Shown: positions 52,144 through 61,227, counted from the first letter of the stretch. The stretch is DNA of 64,000 nucleotides from Streptomyces aureoverticillatus (GCF_014649395.1 NZ_BMSY01000020.1:1-64000), one strand, 5' to 3'. Notes: generated by a model not told the origin, from the letters alone. Made by a program: numbers and translations.

Positions 52144-52199
52144 CTATAGATGCCATCGATAGCAGACAGTGGTATTGCGTCTTGGACACTATAGATGCA
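52144..52199. promoter_or_regulatory. Putative CynR binding region
   Basis: CTATAGATGCCATCGATAG (52144-52162) is an imperfect inverted repeat (CTAT-A-GAT-GCC-ATC-G-ATAG) of LysR type. A half copy, CTATAGATGCA, recurs at 52189-52199, 45 bp on and nearer to cynT. This recognition-plus-activation pair is typical of LysR-controlled divergent promoters. Confidence 0.65.
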
Positions 52200-52260
52200 G
52201 CTCATGCACAGTCAATGACGTCGGGCCCCACCGACAACCCGATCGAAGGGAGTTTGGGCC

Positions 52261-52863
52261 GTGCGTCATCTCTCCGAAGGAGTCGACCGCTTCCAGCGGG
52301 AGGTCTTCCCCGCCAAGGCCGGGCTCTTCGCCCACCTGGCAGCCACCCATCAGCCCGGCACGCTGTTCATCGGCTGCTCCGATGCCCGTGTCGTGCCCGA
52401 GCTGATCACCCAGACCGAACCCGGCGAGCTGTTCGTCATCCGCACCGCCGGCAACCTCGTCCCCGCCCACTCGCCCGGCGCCGACGCGGTGGCCGCCGGC
52501 ATCGAGTACGCGGTCGCCGTCCTCGGTGTGCGGGACATCGTCATCTGCGGGCATTCGGGCTGCGGCGCCATGACCGCCCTCGCCGAAGGCCACGACCTGA
52601 CCGGCACACCGGCCATCGCCGACTGGCTGCGCCACGCCGACGCCTCCCGGGCCCGCACCACCGCTCCCGCGGCGGGCGAGGACCCCGTCGCCGCGCTGGT
52701 GCGGCAGAACGTCGCCGCGCAGTTGGCCAACCTGGCCACCCACCCCTCCGTCGCCCGGGCCCTCGCCGCCGACGACGTCCGGCTGCACGGCTGGGTCTTC
52801 GACATCTCCACCGGGACCGTCGACGAACTCGACACCGCCGCGCGCCCGGTTCTCGCGGCCTGA
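52261..52863 (+). CDS. cynT: Beta-carbonic anhydrase
   Basis: A 200-aa beta-type carbonic anhydrase starting at GTG. Zinc ligands Cys39, His98 and Cys101 and the Asp41-Arg43 dyad (GCSDARV, CGHSGCGAM) are all in place. In cyanate operons it recycles CO2 to bicarbonate, a cosubstrate of cyanase that would otherwise leave the cell. It precedes cynS by 108 bases and is divergent from the CynR-like regulator. Confidence 0.92.
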   Translation: MRHLSEGVDRFQREVFPAKAGLFAHLAATHQPGTLFIGCSDARVVPELITQTEPGELFVIRTAGNLVPAHSPGADAVAAGIEYAVAVLGVRDIVICGHSGCGAMTALAEGHDLTGTPAIADWLRHADASRARTTAPAAGEDPVAALVRQNVAAQLANLATHPSVARALAADDVRLHGWVFDISTGTVDELDTAARPVLAA

Positions 52864-52971
52864 CCCACCCCTTGACCTCGTCCCGGGCCCCCGCCCCCGG
52901 ACGCCCCCCAAGAAGAGAACCCGCCGTCCCCACCCCGGTGGACGGTGTGCCCACGCGAAAGGAAGCCCCTC

Positions 52972-53442
52972 ATGGTGCACGCCCAGTTCGACAACACCGC
53001 TCGCCAGCAGCTCGCGATCTCCGCGGTCGAGGCCAAGACCCGCAAGAACCTCTCCTGGCAGCAGATCGCCGACGCCGCCGACCTGTCCGTCGCGTTCGTC
53101 ACCGCCGCCGTCCTGGGCCAGCACGCCCTGCCGGAGAAGTCCGCGACGGCGGTCGCCGAGCTGCTGGGGCTCGACGGGGACGCGGTGATGCTGCTGCAGA
53201 CCATCCCGACCCGCGGTTCGATCCCCGGCGGCATCCCCACCGACCCGACGATCTACCGCTTCCACGAGATGCTCCAGGTGTACGGCACCACCCTCAAGGC
53301 CCTGGTCCACGAGCAGTTCGGTGACGGCATCATCTCCGCGATCAACTTCAAGCTGGACGTGAAGAAGGTCGCCGACCCCGAGGGCGGTGAGCGCGCGGTC
53401 ATCACCCTCGACGGCAAGTACCTGCCCACCAAGCCGTTCTGA
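52972..53442 (+). CDS. cynS: Cyanate hydratase (cyanase)
   Basis: A 156-aa cyanase, the same length as the Escherichia coli enzyme. The catalytic Arg96, Glu99 and Ser122 fall at exactly the E. coli positions (IYRFHEMLQ, GDGIISAINF). The N-terminal helix-turn-helix-like part (LSWQQIADAADLSVAFVTAA) is normal. It converts cyanate and bicarbonate to ammonia and CO2 and works as a decamer. GAAAGGAAG precedes the ATG. Confidence 0.97.
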   Translation: MVHAQFDNTARQQLAISAVEAKTRKNLSWQQIADAADLSVAFVTAAVLGQHALPEKSATAVAELLGLDGDAVMLLQTIPTRGSIPGGIPTDPTIYRFHEMLQVYGTTLKALVHEQFGDGIISAINFKLDVKKVADPEGGERAVITLDGKYLPTKPF

Positions 53443-53666
53443 GGCACCCACTACGGCCGGGGACCTGAGCGCCGACGGCCGGTTCGAGTGTCCGGCGCCG
53501 CTGGAGGCGGAGCGCTGTATCGGTCTGGACCCACGAGTGGGTGGGGCCAGACCCACTCCCCGGCCGATCGGGGCGGTATCGGGCGGCACACGGTGCACAG
53601 TGGGATCTCGACGGGATCGCGAAGTGAGGTCCCGGTGGAGTTCCGCACGGATGTGAAGGAAGAGTC

Positions 53667-54932
53667 ATGCGACAGCTGGGGGCGTGGGCGGCGCGCGTCG
53701 GTGTGGGGGGCCTGCGGGCCTGCGTGGTGGCGGTCGTCAGCCTGCTGATCCCCGCCGTGTGGGCCGCCGCCGTGGCGCTGGGGATCTGGTGGGGGCCGGG
53801 CAACCCCTGGTCGTGGGCCGCGCCGTGCGTGCTGGGGTGCGTGGGCACGCTCGCGTTGTCCCGCCCGGTGTGCCGGATGGTCCGCTTCCTCGTCGCGAGG
53901 TGGACCGGCACCGTCATCCCCGCCGGCTACCGGCGGGCGGGCCCGGTGACACGGATGTCGACCGGGTACTGGTGGAACGGCTTCAGTTATGAGCGCACGC
54001 GCCGCGACGCCCTCCTGGACCAGAAGTGGCGGGTCCGGTGGACCGATCCCGCGAACTGGCGCGACCTGCGGTTCACGGCGATCGTGCCGCTCACGGCGGG
54101 CGTGGTCGCGGCCGTCCCCGCGGCCGCGGTGGCCGTGGCCGTCCTCGGCCTCGGCCAACCGGGGCCCGGCGCCCGCATCGGCGGGGCGTTCGCCCTGCTG
54201 CTGGCCGTCGCCGTAGCCCCGTACGCATGGCGGCCCGTCGCACCCGTGGCCGTCCGCTTCCTGCGCCCGTCGTCCGCGATGGCGCTCGCGGACCGCGTCG
54301 ACGAGCTGACGGCGCAGCGCGCGGACGCCACGGTCGCGCAGGCCGCCGAGATCCGCCGCATCGAACGGGACCTGCACGACGGGGCGCAGGCCCGCCTGGT
54401 CGTGCTCGGGCTGTCCCTGGCGACCGCGGAGAAGCTGATGGAGACCGACCCCGAACAGGCCAAGTCGCTGATGCGGGAAGCGCGGGCCGGCGCCGCCACG
54501 TCGCTGACCGAACTACGCGAACTGGTGCGGGGAATCAACCCGCCGGTGCTGAACGACCGCGGACTCGTCGACGCCGTCCGCGCCCTCGCCCTGGACACTC
54601 CAATCCACGTGAACGTCCGCGCCGACGTCCTCCTCCCCCTGGACCCGCCGATCGAGTCCGCCGTCTACTTCGGGATCGCCGAACTTCTCACCAACACCGT
54701 CAAGCACGCCCACGCCACCGAGGCGCGCATCTCCCTCGCCCGGGAAAGCGCGGCCGCCGACCTCGTCGCCGTGGTCGAGGACGACGGCCGGGGCGGGGCC
54801 GAGGCACGCCCCGGAGGCGGCCTCGACGGACTGCGCCGCCGCCTCGCGGTCTTCGGCGGCAGCCTGGACGTCAGCAGTCCGGCAGGCGGACCCACCCGTG
54901 TGAGAATGACGGTGCCATGCGAATCGTTGTAG
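53667..54932 (+). CDS. DesK/NarX-type sensor histidine kinase
   Basis: A 421-aa kinase with two pairs of N-terminal helices (about residues 18-70 and 130-185), separated by a segment with YRRAGPVTRMSTGYWWNGFS. The DHp motif EIRRIERDLHDGAQARLVVL has phospho-acceptor His237 and a HisKA_3 layout. The ATPase domain has AELLTNTVKHAHA, VEDDGRGGA and GGGLDGLRRRLAVF. It partners the NarL-type regulator whose start it overlaps by 16 bases. The signal is unknown; the sensor is membrane-embedded. Confidence 0.9.
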   Translation: MRQLGAWAARVGVGGLRACVVAVVSLLIPAVWAAAVALGIWWGPGNPWSWAAPCVLGCVGTLALSRPVCRMVRFLVARWTGTVIPAGYRRAGPVTRMSTGYWWNGFSYERTRRDALLDQKWRVRWTDPANWRDLRFTAIVPLTAGVVAAVPAAAVAVAVLGLGQPGPGARIGGAFALLLAVAVAPYAWRPVAPVAVRFLRPSSAMALADRVDELTAQRADATVAQAAEIRRIERDLHDGAQARLVVLGLSLATAEKLMETDPEQAKSLMREARAGAATSLTELRELVRGINPPVLNDRGLVDAVRALALDTPIHVNVRADVLLPLDPPIESAVYFGIAELLTNTVKHAHATEARISLARESAAADLVAVVEDDGRGGAEARPGGGLDGLRRRLAVFGGSLDVSSPAGGPTRVRMTVPCESL

Positions 54933-55564
54933 CCGAAGACCTCTACCTCCTGCGTGACGGCATGGTCCGTCTCATCGAGGCGTACGGACACCAGGTGGTG
55001 GCGACGGCGACCACCGGCCCCGAAACGCTGGAAGCCCTGCTGACGTGGCGGCCGGACGTGGCCGTCGTCGATGTCCGCATGCCGCCCGCCCAGTCGGACG
55101 AGGGCCTGCGCGCGGCCCTCGCCGCCCGCCGCGAAGTGCCCGGGCTGCCGGTCCTGATCCTCTCTCAGTACGTCGAGCAGTTGTACGCCCGCGAACTCCT
55201 GGCCGACGGTACCGGCGGCGTCGGCTACTTCCTCAAGGAGAGCGTCTTCGACGCCGACCAGTTCATCGACGCCCTGGAACGCGTCGCGCACGGCGGGACC
55301 GCCATGGACCCGGCCGTCATCGCCAAACTGCTCTCCAGCGCCCCCTCGGACCGGCGGCTCGAGCGGCTCACCGAACGCGAGCACTCCGTGCTCGGCCTCA
55401 TGGCGGAAGGCCTGTCCAACCAAGCCATCAGCAAGCGGCTCTTCCTCAGTGAAAGCGCGATCAGCAAGTACACCACCTCCCTGTTCGGCAAGCTCGGCAT
55501 TTCCGATGACGACAGCAACAACCGCCGCGTCCTCGCCGTCCTCACCTACCTGAACAGGCCCTGA
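54917..55564 (+). CDS. NarL/LuxR-type response regulator
   Basis: A 215-aa regulator. Receiver: VVAEDLYLLRDGMVRLIEAY, phospho-acceptor Asp52 in VVDVRMPP, LSQYVEQLYARELL and Lys in YFLKES. C-terminal LuxR HTH: LTEREHSVLGLMAEGLSNQA and FLSESAISKYTTSLFGKLGI. The typical MPP-x-xSDEGL loop is that of the subgroup with DesK-type partners. It overlaps the kinase gene and so is translationally coupled to it. Confidence 0.92.
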   Translation: MRIVVAEDLYLLRDGMVRLIEAYGHQVVATATTGPETLEALLTWRPDVAVVDVRMPPAQSDEGLRAALAARREVPGLPVLILSQYVEQLYARELLADGTGGVGYFLKESVFDADQFIDALERVAHGGTAMDPAVIAKLLSSAPSDRRLERLTEREHSVLGLMAEGLSNQAISKRLFLSESAISKYTTSLFGKLGISDDDSNNRRVLAVLTYLNRP

Positions 55565-55633
55565 GCTTGTACTTCACCCTCTGGTCGCCGCGTCGGGCGT
55601 ACCCACTGGAAGTCCAGGTGACCGAGTTCCAGC

Positions 55634-56389
55634 TCACTTCCCCGCCCGGGTACGGAGAAACGGACGATCGCGTGGGGTGACGTCATCGACCGGGCCGGTG
55701 GCTCGGAGGATGACGTCCAGGGCTCGTTGCGGGTCGGCGGTGTAGATGCCGCTCGCCCACGCGGCATTGGCCTCGATGACCGCCCAGCGTCCGTCGACCA
55801 TGCCCACGTCGACGACGATGGCCGTGGGCAGCGTGTGGCCGTGACCGGCGAGCAACTCCGTGCCGAAGGCCAACGCGGCAGGTGAGAGCGGCCCCAGACG
55901 CAACGTGCCCTTCTCGGCGTACTGGCTGCCGGTGTGCACCCTGCCGTCGAGCAGATGCAGCCGGTATTCAGCAGCGCATTCCACCACATCACTCACCAGC
56001 ACCGTTGTCTGCGGGTCCACCTGGTCCGGCCCCGGCAGCCGCGAGCCGTCCGCGTAGACCAAGGCCCGTATCCCCTTGTCATTGGGGGACTTGATGAACG
56101 CGGGGCGCCGCAGGGCGTATGCCTCGCGGATCGGCATCGCGAGAATCTCCCGCTGCGTGAATTCACGGGGCAGGCAGGCCAGCCAGTCCTGTGGCGCCTC
56201 CAACAGGGCGATGCCGAGAGCGGGTGCCACAGCGTCGGCGAAGTTCGGTCCGGCATGCAGATGCTCGGCGCGCGCTCCTGCGGGTACCTCGAACGTGGTG
56301 AACTGCACGGTACGCAGTCCCCGCAGGTCGGCAGCCGCTCGCACCGCCTCCGCCGAAGTGGTGAGCCTGGGTGGCAGAACGAGAGTCAT
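55634..56389 (-). CDS. ATP-grasp domain protein (DUF4343-like)
   Basis: A 251-aa protein. FTQREILAMPIREAYALRRP and AFIKSPNDKGIRA contain the lysine and loop of a small ATP-grasp domain; VSDVVECAAEYRLHLLDGRV and VVDVGMVDGRWAVIEANAAW (Glu-x-Asn metal site) complete it. It resembles the DUF4343/R2K-clade ATP-grasp proteins, often encoded in peptide-modification or conflict loci. A substrate peptide gene was not found nearby. Start ATG at 56389 (MTLVLPPRLT). Confidence 0.85.
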   Translation of the reverse strand: MTLVLPPRLTTSAEAVRAAADLRGLRTVQFTTFEVPAGARAEHLHAGPNFADAVAPALGIALLEAPQDWLACLPREFTQREILAMPIREAYALRRPAFIKSPNDKGIRALVYADGSRLPGPDQVDPQTTVLVSDVVECAAEYRLHLLDGRVHTGSQYAEKGTLRLGPLSPAALAFGTELLAGHGHTLPTAIVVDVGMVDGRWAVIEANAAWASGIYTADPQRALDVILRATGPVDDVTPRDRPFLRTRAGK

Positions 56390-56693
56390 AAGCAGCGATC
56401 ATGCCGCAGGGCGGACCGCTGACCCCACCTCATTCCAGGGTGATGAGCAGCTCCCTGGTCACCGCCGGCCACGAGGGCCTGTTCAAAGGCTTGCTGGTCG
56501 TCATCGAGGAGTACGCGAAGGAGCCGCTGGTCCGGTGTCAGCGAGGCGCCGACGGCGTCCAGTCGCTTCGGCGCGCTCGTCGGCGTCCGGCTTGCGCAGG
56601 GGTACCGCGGGCCAGTCCCGGGGCGGAGGATCACCCGGTTGCGCGGCATGGGGTAAGGGCACCCGGGAACGCGTCCACGCAGACTCGCGAGGT
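56390..56693. other. 304-bp gap with a weak protein-like remnant
   Basis: On the minus strand, around 56440-56590, a frame reads RLDAVGASLTPDQRLLRVLL and DDDQQAFEQALVAG. The helix with DDDQQAFEQAL looks like part of a small helical protein (immunity-protein-like), but no intact gene can be drawn. The right part should contain the promoter of the polysaccharide deacetylase gene. Confidence 0.35.
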
Positions 56694-57431
56694 ATGAACT
56701 CGACACGACGGACTGTACTGGCGGGGCTGTTGGGCGCGGGGCTCGCGCCGTGCGCGGCAGGAGGGGCCGCTGCGGCGCGGCCCCGGCCTCCTGCCTCGCT
56801 GCTGGGTCGGGAGATCCGCCGCCTGCCCACCGCGCGCAAGGTGGTCGCGCTGACCTTCAACGCGGCGTGGGACGAGCGCGGCGTGGACGTTGTCTTGGAC
56901 GAGCTGCGGCGCCGCCGACTCACGGCGACCTTCTTCCCCACCGGGGGCTTCGCCGAGGCCCACCCCGCGGCCGTACGGTCCATGGGCGCCGAGCACGGGC
57001 TGGGCAACCACTCCTACAGCCACCCGTACTTCGATGACCTGAGCACGACGGATCGGGAGCGGGAGGTGCGGCGCGCCGACAGGGCGATCCGGGCGGCGGC
57101 CGGGACCGAGCCGCTGCCGTTCTTCCGTTTCCCCTACAGCTCCACCACGGCCGCGTCGGTCGCCGACATCAACCGCCTCGGCTACGCGGCGATCGAGTTC
57201 ACCACCGACACCAACGGCTACCTCGGGCCGGGCCGCGGCATGACCGTGGAACGGGTGGTCGAACGAGCCCTCGCCGCCCTCGCGCCGGGCGCGATCATCC
57301 AGATGCACGTGGGCAGCACCGGTGACGGGATCGTGCTCGACGCACAGGCACTGCCCCGGATCATCGACGCTGTCGGAGCGAAGGGCTACGGGGTCGTGGA
57401 CCTCCGCGAGTTCCTCGTCATGGAGGAATGA
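56694..57431 (+). CDS. Exported polysaccharide deacetylase (CE4, NodB-like)
   Basis: A 245-aa carbohydrate esterase. The signal is MNSTRRTVLAGLLGAGLAPC with a twin-arginine-like TRRTVLAG and cleavage in the following Ala-rich segment. The NodB motifs are VVALTFNAAWDERG (motif 1; the usual TFDDG is TFNAAWD), HSYSHP (two metal His) and FFRFPYSSTT (motif 3). It ends MHVGSTGDG, motif 5. The variant motif 1 is found in a subgroup of actinobacterial members. It would remove acetyl groups from peptidoglycan or chitin-like sugars outside the membrane. Confidence 0.88.
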   Translation: MNSTRRTVLAGLLGAGLAPCAAGGAAAARPRPPASLLGREIRRLPTARKVVALTFNAAWDERGVDVVLDELRRRRLTATFFPTGGFAEAHPAAVRSMGAEHGLGNHSYSHPYFDDLSTTDREREVRRADRAIRAAAGTEPLPFFRFPYSSTTAASVADINRLGYAAIEFTTDTNGYLGPGRGMTVERVVERALAALAPGAIIQMHVGSTGDGIVLDAQALPRIIDAVGAKGYGVVDLREFLVMEE

Positions 57432-57477
57432 TCGGGGCGCCTTGCCTCCAACCGGACCTACACCACTGTCCGGGGCG

Positions 57478-57873
57478 TCACGAACCCGCCTCGGCAGCCA
57501 TCCTTTCCACCCACTCACGCACCTTCACCGCTCGCTCGATGCGGCTGACGATGTCCTTCTTGGACGCCGTGTCCAAGGTCTCCGGGATCTTGTCGAAGGT
57601 GTTGGGAAGGACGTCGAGCAGACCCCAGATCTGTTCGCCGGTGCTGACGGTCAGCAGGTGCTGGCACCTCCACTGCAACGGCGTCTCGGGCCGGTGCGTG
57701 AGCCGCTGCACAAGTGTCGGGAACAGGTAGTGCGTCGCATCTGCGGCGAGGTGCTCCCGGAGCCAGTCGACCGGGAGCCGCTGGCTGAAGCTGTGCATGG
57801 CGGCCTCTTGAGCCAGGTCCAGGAGCTGAACGGTGTCGACGGCTCGGACAGTGCGGGGAAGCGTCGGGGTCAT
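57478..57873 (-). CDS. Hypothetical protein, 131 aa
   Basis: A soluble, Leu- and Glu-rich helical protein (TVQLLDLAQEAAMHSFSQRL, LREHLAADATHYLFPTLVQR, KVREWVERMAAEAGS). I recognise no family and no catalytic residue. It is the distal member of a minus-strand cluster of three small unrelated genes (57478-58609) with gaps of 39 and 46 bases, which may be one transcript. The coding frame is better than its overlapping alternatives, which are Arg/Pro-rich. Confidence 0.6.
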   Translation of the reverse strand: MTPTLPRTVRAVDTVQLLDLAQEAAMHSFSQRLPVDWLREHLAADATHYLFPTLVQRLTHRPETPLQWRCQHLLTVSTGEQIWGLLDVLPNTFDKIPETLDTASKKDIVSRIERAVKVREWVERMAAEAGS

Positions 57874-57912
57874 GCCGAGATGATGCCAAGAAGCTTCCGC
57901 GGAGCCGAACGC

Positions 57913-58227
57913 TCAGCTGGGATGGGATGCGATCTGCCGACGGGCAGCTTGCCAGATTTCCTCGAACTCCTCGGAGGTGAGTCGTTCGGGGTCGTGGCGT
58001 TCCCATTCCGAGACGGGCAGCTCGGCCGTGATCCCGAACCTGCTGTCGTACTCATCGAGGCGGCCCGCTTCGTGGGCCTGCTGCCATTCGGCGAGGGATG
58101 CGGCTGCGATCGGTGTCAGCGCAGGCCCTTGAAGTTCGACTTGCCTGGCTACCCAGCCATCCGCGTGGACCTCGAAGTAGAACCAGACGTCTTCCTCGTC
58201 CCAGTAGCAGCGCATCCATGTGGTCAC
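57913..58227 (-). CDS. Hypothetical protein, 104 aa
   Basis: Starting at GTG 58227, the protein reads TTWMRCYWDEEDVWFYFEVH and ADGWVARQVELQGP, then an acidic helical tail ending EEFEEIWQAARRQIASHPS. The aromatic beta-strand start followed by helices recurs in small uncharacterised Streptomyces proteins. No function can be assigned. The frame upstream of 58227 is open but not conserved-looking. It may share a transcript with its neighbours on the same strand. Confidence 0.65.
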   Translation of the reverse strand: MTTWMRCYWDEEDVWFYFEVHADGWVARQVELQGPALTPIAAASLAEWQQAHEAGRLDEYDSRFGITAELPVSEWERHDPERLTSEEFEEIWQAARRQIASHPS

Positions 58228-58273
58228 CAGGACATGATGCCGGGCCAGACGCGCCGCCCTACTCCGCTTGATC

Positions 58274-58609
58274 TCATGACTGGGGCATGAATCCTGCGGA
58301 TCGGTCGAGCTGGAAAGGAGAACCGACACGGGTCGGATCCCAGCCTTGATGCCGTGCCTCTCGAATGCTGGCAGCAACGTGAGCTGGACGAATCGGCTCC
58401 GTCTCAACGCCCACCCAGTTGCTGGGATGGGCCTGGCCGCTGGTGACGATCAAGGTCGTGCCCGACTGGCTGCCGCTGGCCGCTTCGACCGCATAGGTCA
58501 TCGGTGTCCAGCAGAGTCCCTGCATGTAGGAGGGCTTCCTGCGGATCCGCCAGCGGTACTCGATCCCGTCAACGGTTATGCGCCGGGAACCCTTCTTGTT
58601 CAGCGCCAT
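58274..58609 (-). CDS. Hypothetical protein, 111 aa
   Basis: Starts MALNKKGSRRITVDGIEYRW and continues RIRRKPSYMQGLCWTPMTYA, a pattern I recall from many small Streptomyces proteins of unknown function: a compact beta domain with a basic N-terminus. GTTLIVTSGQAHPSNW follows. An in-frame Met two codons upstream gives a longer variant. It is the first gene of the 57.5-58.6 kb minus-strand cluster. Confidence 0.7.
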   Translation of the reverse strand: MALNKKGSRRITVDGIEYRWRIRRKPSYMQGLCWTPMTYAVEAASGSQSGTTLIVTSGQAHPSNWVGVETEPIRPAHVAASIREARHQGWDPTRVGSPFQLDRSAGFMPQS

Positions 58610-58753
58610 CTTCACCCCCTCCGCTGTTGGACTCTAGCGCCGTGCAATAGGTCCGTCTCAGCCGGAATCTTCCGGGCTGCCGGGCAGCACGCCGAAACCA
58701 GGGTGCCGTTCAGGCTGTGGTCGCCGTAGTGTCCGGGGCGAAAGGCGGTTGCA

Positions 58754-59227
58754 GTGGAGATCACGGTGCAGTGGATCAGGACGTCCTGGACGAAGCATTC
58801 CAGGGGCGGTGACGCTGCTGCCCTCAGGAATTCGGCGCCAACGGGGTTCCTGGTGTCACCGGTGCCGTCTTCCTTGGCCCAGGTCATCCAGATGTCCGAG
58901 CGTGACGGCTTCGAGCCCCACGAGAGCGAGAGGGACTTGCGCCAGGTCGGACTCAGTTTGCGCGACGAGGGCGATCGGCTCCGGGTTCTGGCACGTGTGG
59001 AGCCGTTGTTCGGATTGCCGCCTCGCCCGCGACGCCCGCCGGCAGTGCGTCTGGTCCCGGGGCAGTGGGTCCGTTGGCAGTTGAACTATCGGTTCAGTAG
59101 CGCCGCCGGAATACGGGACTGGTCCTACTGGCTCGACACGTTCAACGTCGCTTATGGGCCCGTCGACCCGAACGTGTTCCTGTCGGATCCGACCGTTCTG
59201 GTCAATGAGTGCGGTCCTGTTCGATAG
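58754..59227 (+). CDS. Hypothetical protein, 157 aa
   Basis: Begins at GTG with MEITVQWIRTSWTKHSRGGD and ends NVFLSDPTVLVNECGPVR; GQWVRWQLNYRFSSAAG and RDWSYWLDTFNVAYGP lie near the C-terminus. It looks like a folded, aromatic-rich beta protein of no known family. The minus-strand frame over the first third is weaker. Downstream, 59242-59407 encodes a short plus-strand end fragment (DPRHTDCWARLRGEALARVE) with no start, apparently unrelated. Confidence 0.6.
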   Translation: MEITVQWIRTSWTKHSRGGDAAALRNSAPTGFLVSPVPSSLAQVIQMSERDGFEPHESERDLRQVGLSLRDEGDRLRVLARVEPLFGLPPRPRRPPAVRLVPGQWVRWQLNYRFSSAAGIRDWSYWLDTFNVAYGPVDPNVFLSDPTVLVNECGPVR

Positions 59228-59403
59228 CCGTCCGTCGGCGATCGGCTGATCATGGGTTCTCCCTAGGCGGGCGTCGACACCGTGCGCGCCGACCCACGCC
59301 ACACCGACTGCTGGGCGCGCCTGCGGGGCGAGGCTCTCGCGCGGGTCGAGGAGGACGACTCCGCCACCCCTGGCCCAACGACCCACCACTCCAGCGAAGT
59401 TGC

Positions 59404-60407
59404 CTAGCCGAAGGTCTCGGACCGGCTGAGAAGGGCGTTGGCCGCGGGTGATCGCTGGTATAGGACACTGCGTCCTTTGCGCTGCCGGATGGCAAGACCT
59501 GCGCCGTGCAAGCGGGTGAGGTGGTAGGAGACCGTGCTGGCGGTCAGGTGGTGCAGTTGTGCGAGTTCTGAAGTGGTGCGGGGCTTATTCAAACGGTGCA
59601 GCAACGCCAGACGGGTGTGGCCGATGACGTCCGCCAATGAACGGCCGTCGGGCTCCGCGGGGTCCATGACGCGGACGGGGTAGATGAGGAGACTGTCGCA
59701 CTCTTGGAGGGGAGCACACAGTGCCAGTCTTCCGGTGAACGCCGACGGCACCAGCAACACCGTGGGCGTACCGGTGACATGTCCCTCGTAGCGAGTGTCG
59801 ATCTCCAATGCCTCCTGCTCCCAGCTCAGAGAGGGGTGCAGGCTGGAGAAGACAGCGCCCACTCCGTGCCGGGCGATGATCTGGGACTGGCGGGTGATGT
59901 CCGACTCCAGTGCGCGCTCCACAGCCGCCCACCGCGGGGCGACGGCGTGCTGCCAGAACCGGTCGAGTTCTTTGGCGAGCCGTTCCGCGAGATCGCGTTC
60001 CTCCACCTCCAAGCGTCGGCGTACGGCATCGCTGACTTCCTGCAACTCCGCGGGCGGCAGCCAGGGACAGCGGTGTTGGCGCCACCGGCCACCGCTGAAG
60101 AACGCCGTCATCTCCTTGCGGATCTGGCCGGTGGGCGCTGTGGCGATCTGGTGCAGCTGCTCGTGCACTCCTGGCGCGTAGGAGGGCGGGGGGTGAGGAA
60201 CTCGGGGAGGTAGGCGGAGTACCCGTTGCACAGCGCCGCCAGGTGGCCGAGCCGATGCTCGCTCAGCACCCGTCTGGTTTCGCGGCCCAGGCGGCTGTGC
60301 GCGGGCGGGAGGGCACCGGCGAGCACGGCGGATGTCACCTCGACGGCAGGCGAGAGGGCGAACCGTACGCCGGCCAGCTGAGCGGCAGGAAGGTCGATGC
60401 GTAGCAC
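59404..60407 (-). pseudogene. DUF5937-type ArsR-like regulator, frameshifted
   Basis: The N-terminal part (MLRIDLPAAQLAGVRFALSP, GYSAYLPEFLTP) and the C-terminal part (PPSYAPGVHEQLHQIATAPT to a winged helix TSELAQLHHLTASTVSYHL and VLYQRSPAANALLS) belong to one ~334-aa regulator but lie in two frames. The shift falls in the run CCCCCCGCCC (60185-60195). One added or lost C would repair it, so it may be a sequencing error or phase variation rather than decay. It is the intact-length relative of the fragment at 4455-4793. Confidence 0.8.
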
Positions 60408-60711
60408 TGCACCCCCAGCGCAAGACGACTATGTGAGAACTCTCGAATCGTTTGCTCCGCGCCACGACGTTAAGGCCCCATAGGTAGTGAAGACAGGCAG
60501 CATCTCGCCATCACTCAACCGGAACGGCCCGCCCCTGCGTTGTACGGCGGTAAGCCGTCTACACGGGCGACGAACCCTCTGGACATGCACAGATAGCGAG
60601 GTTGCTGCGGTCCTCAGCGCTCTGGGGAGCGAGTTCCGCCCCCCACAAGCTCCACGAGTCCATGAACGCACGCTTCTGTCTCTACTGCCTCCTCCAGAAA
60701 GGGACTGGTAC
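60408..60711. other. 304-bp intergenic region
   Basis: No gene supported. It holds the divergent promoters of the frameshifted regulator and the small secreted protein. I saw no strong dyad. Confidence 0.45.
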
Positions 60712-61077
60712 ATGCGTGTCAACACATGGTTCAAAACCGCAGCCATGGCGGCTGCTCTCGGGGCGGCGGCAGTGGCCACTGCATCTGCTCCGGCCGCAGC
60801 AGCGGATGTCAGCCCAAAGTTCTGGGACACCAAGTGCAACTACGGCAGGGCCTGCGTCTACAAGCTGCATGGCCCCGAAGGACGCAGTTGGTGGAACGTC
60901 GAGCACTGCGGCTACACCCCTCTCAACGACTACTTCACCCATGCCAAGGCCCATGGGAACTCGTTCTATGTCTATTACAACGACAACCCGAATCTGTGGG
61001 ACTACGTAGCGGCATGGACGGATCGCCCCATCGGCCAAGGCGGGCACAGGGCCAGCGGAGTAACGGTCGTCTGCTGA
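60712..61077 (+). CDS. Small secreted protein (inhibitor I36-like)
   Basis: A 121-aa precursor: MRVNTWFKTAAMAAALGAAA signal with cleavage after the ASAPAAAA segment (about residue 31). The mature part has four cysteines (TKCNYGRACVYK, EHCGYT, VTVVC) and aromatic beta strands (FYVYYNDNPNLWDYVAAWTD). The disposition recalls exported peptidase-inhibitor I36/crystallin-like proteins of Streptomyces, but I cannot confirm it. AAAGGGA precedes the ATG. Monocistronic. Confidence 0.75.
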   Translation: MRVNTWFKTAAMAAALGAAAVATASAPAAAADVSPKFWDTKCNYGRACVYKLHGPEGRSWWNVEHCGYTPLNDYFTHAKAHGNSFYVYYNDNPNLWDYVAAWTDRPIGQGGHRASGVTVVC

Positions 61078-61227
61078 CCGGAGGGGCCGAATCCTCCTCG
61101 TCTCTGTCTGCTCCTTGCAGAGAGCCAACCGGAGTACGACCGGAACAGGCAACCGCAGTAAACGCGGGCACCTGGTCTTGACCAGAAGCCGTGTTCCCGC
61201 AGGTCTTCGCGACCGCTGCCGCGGCAA

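Noticed and set aside
52134..53324. A 396-aa plus-strand frame over cynT-cynS
   Set aside because: It is out of frame with the clearly conserved carbonic anhydrase and cyanase and is almost entirely Arg/Pro/His.
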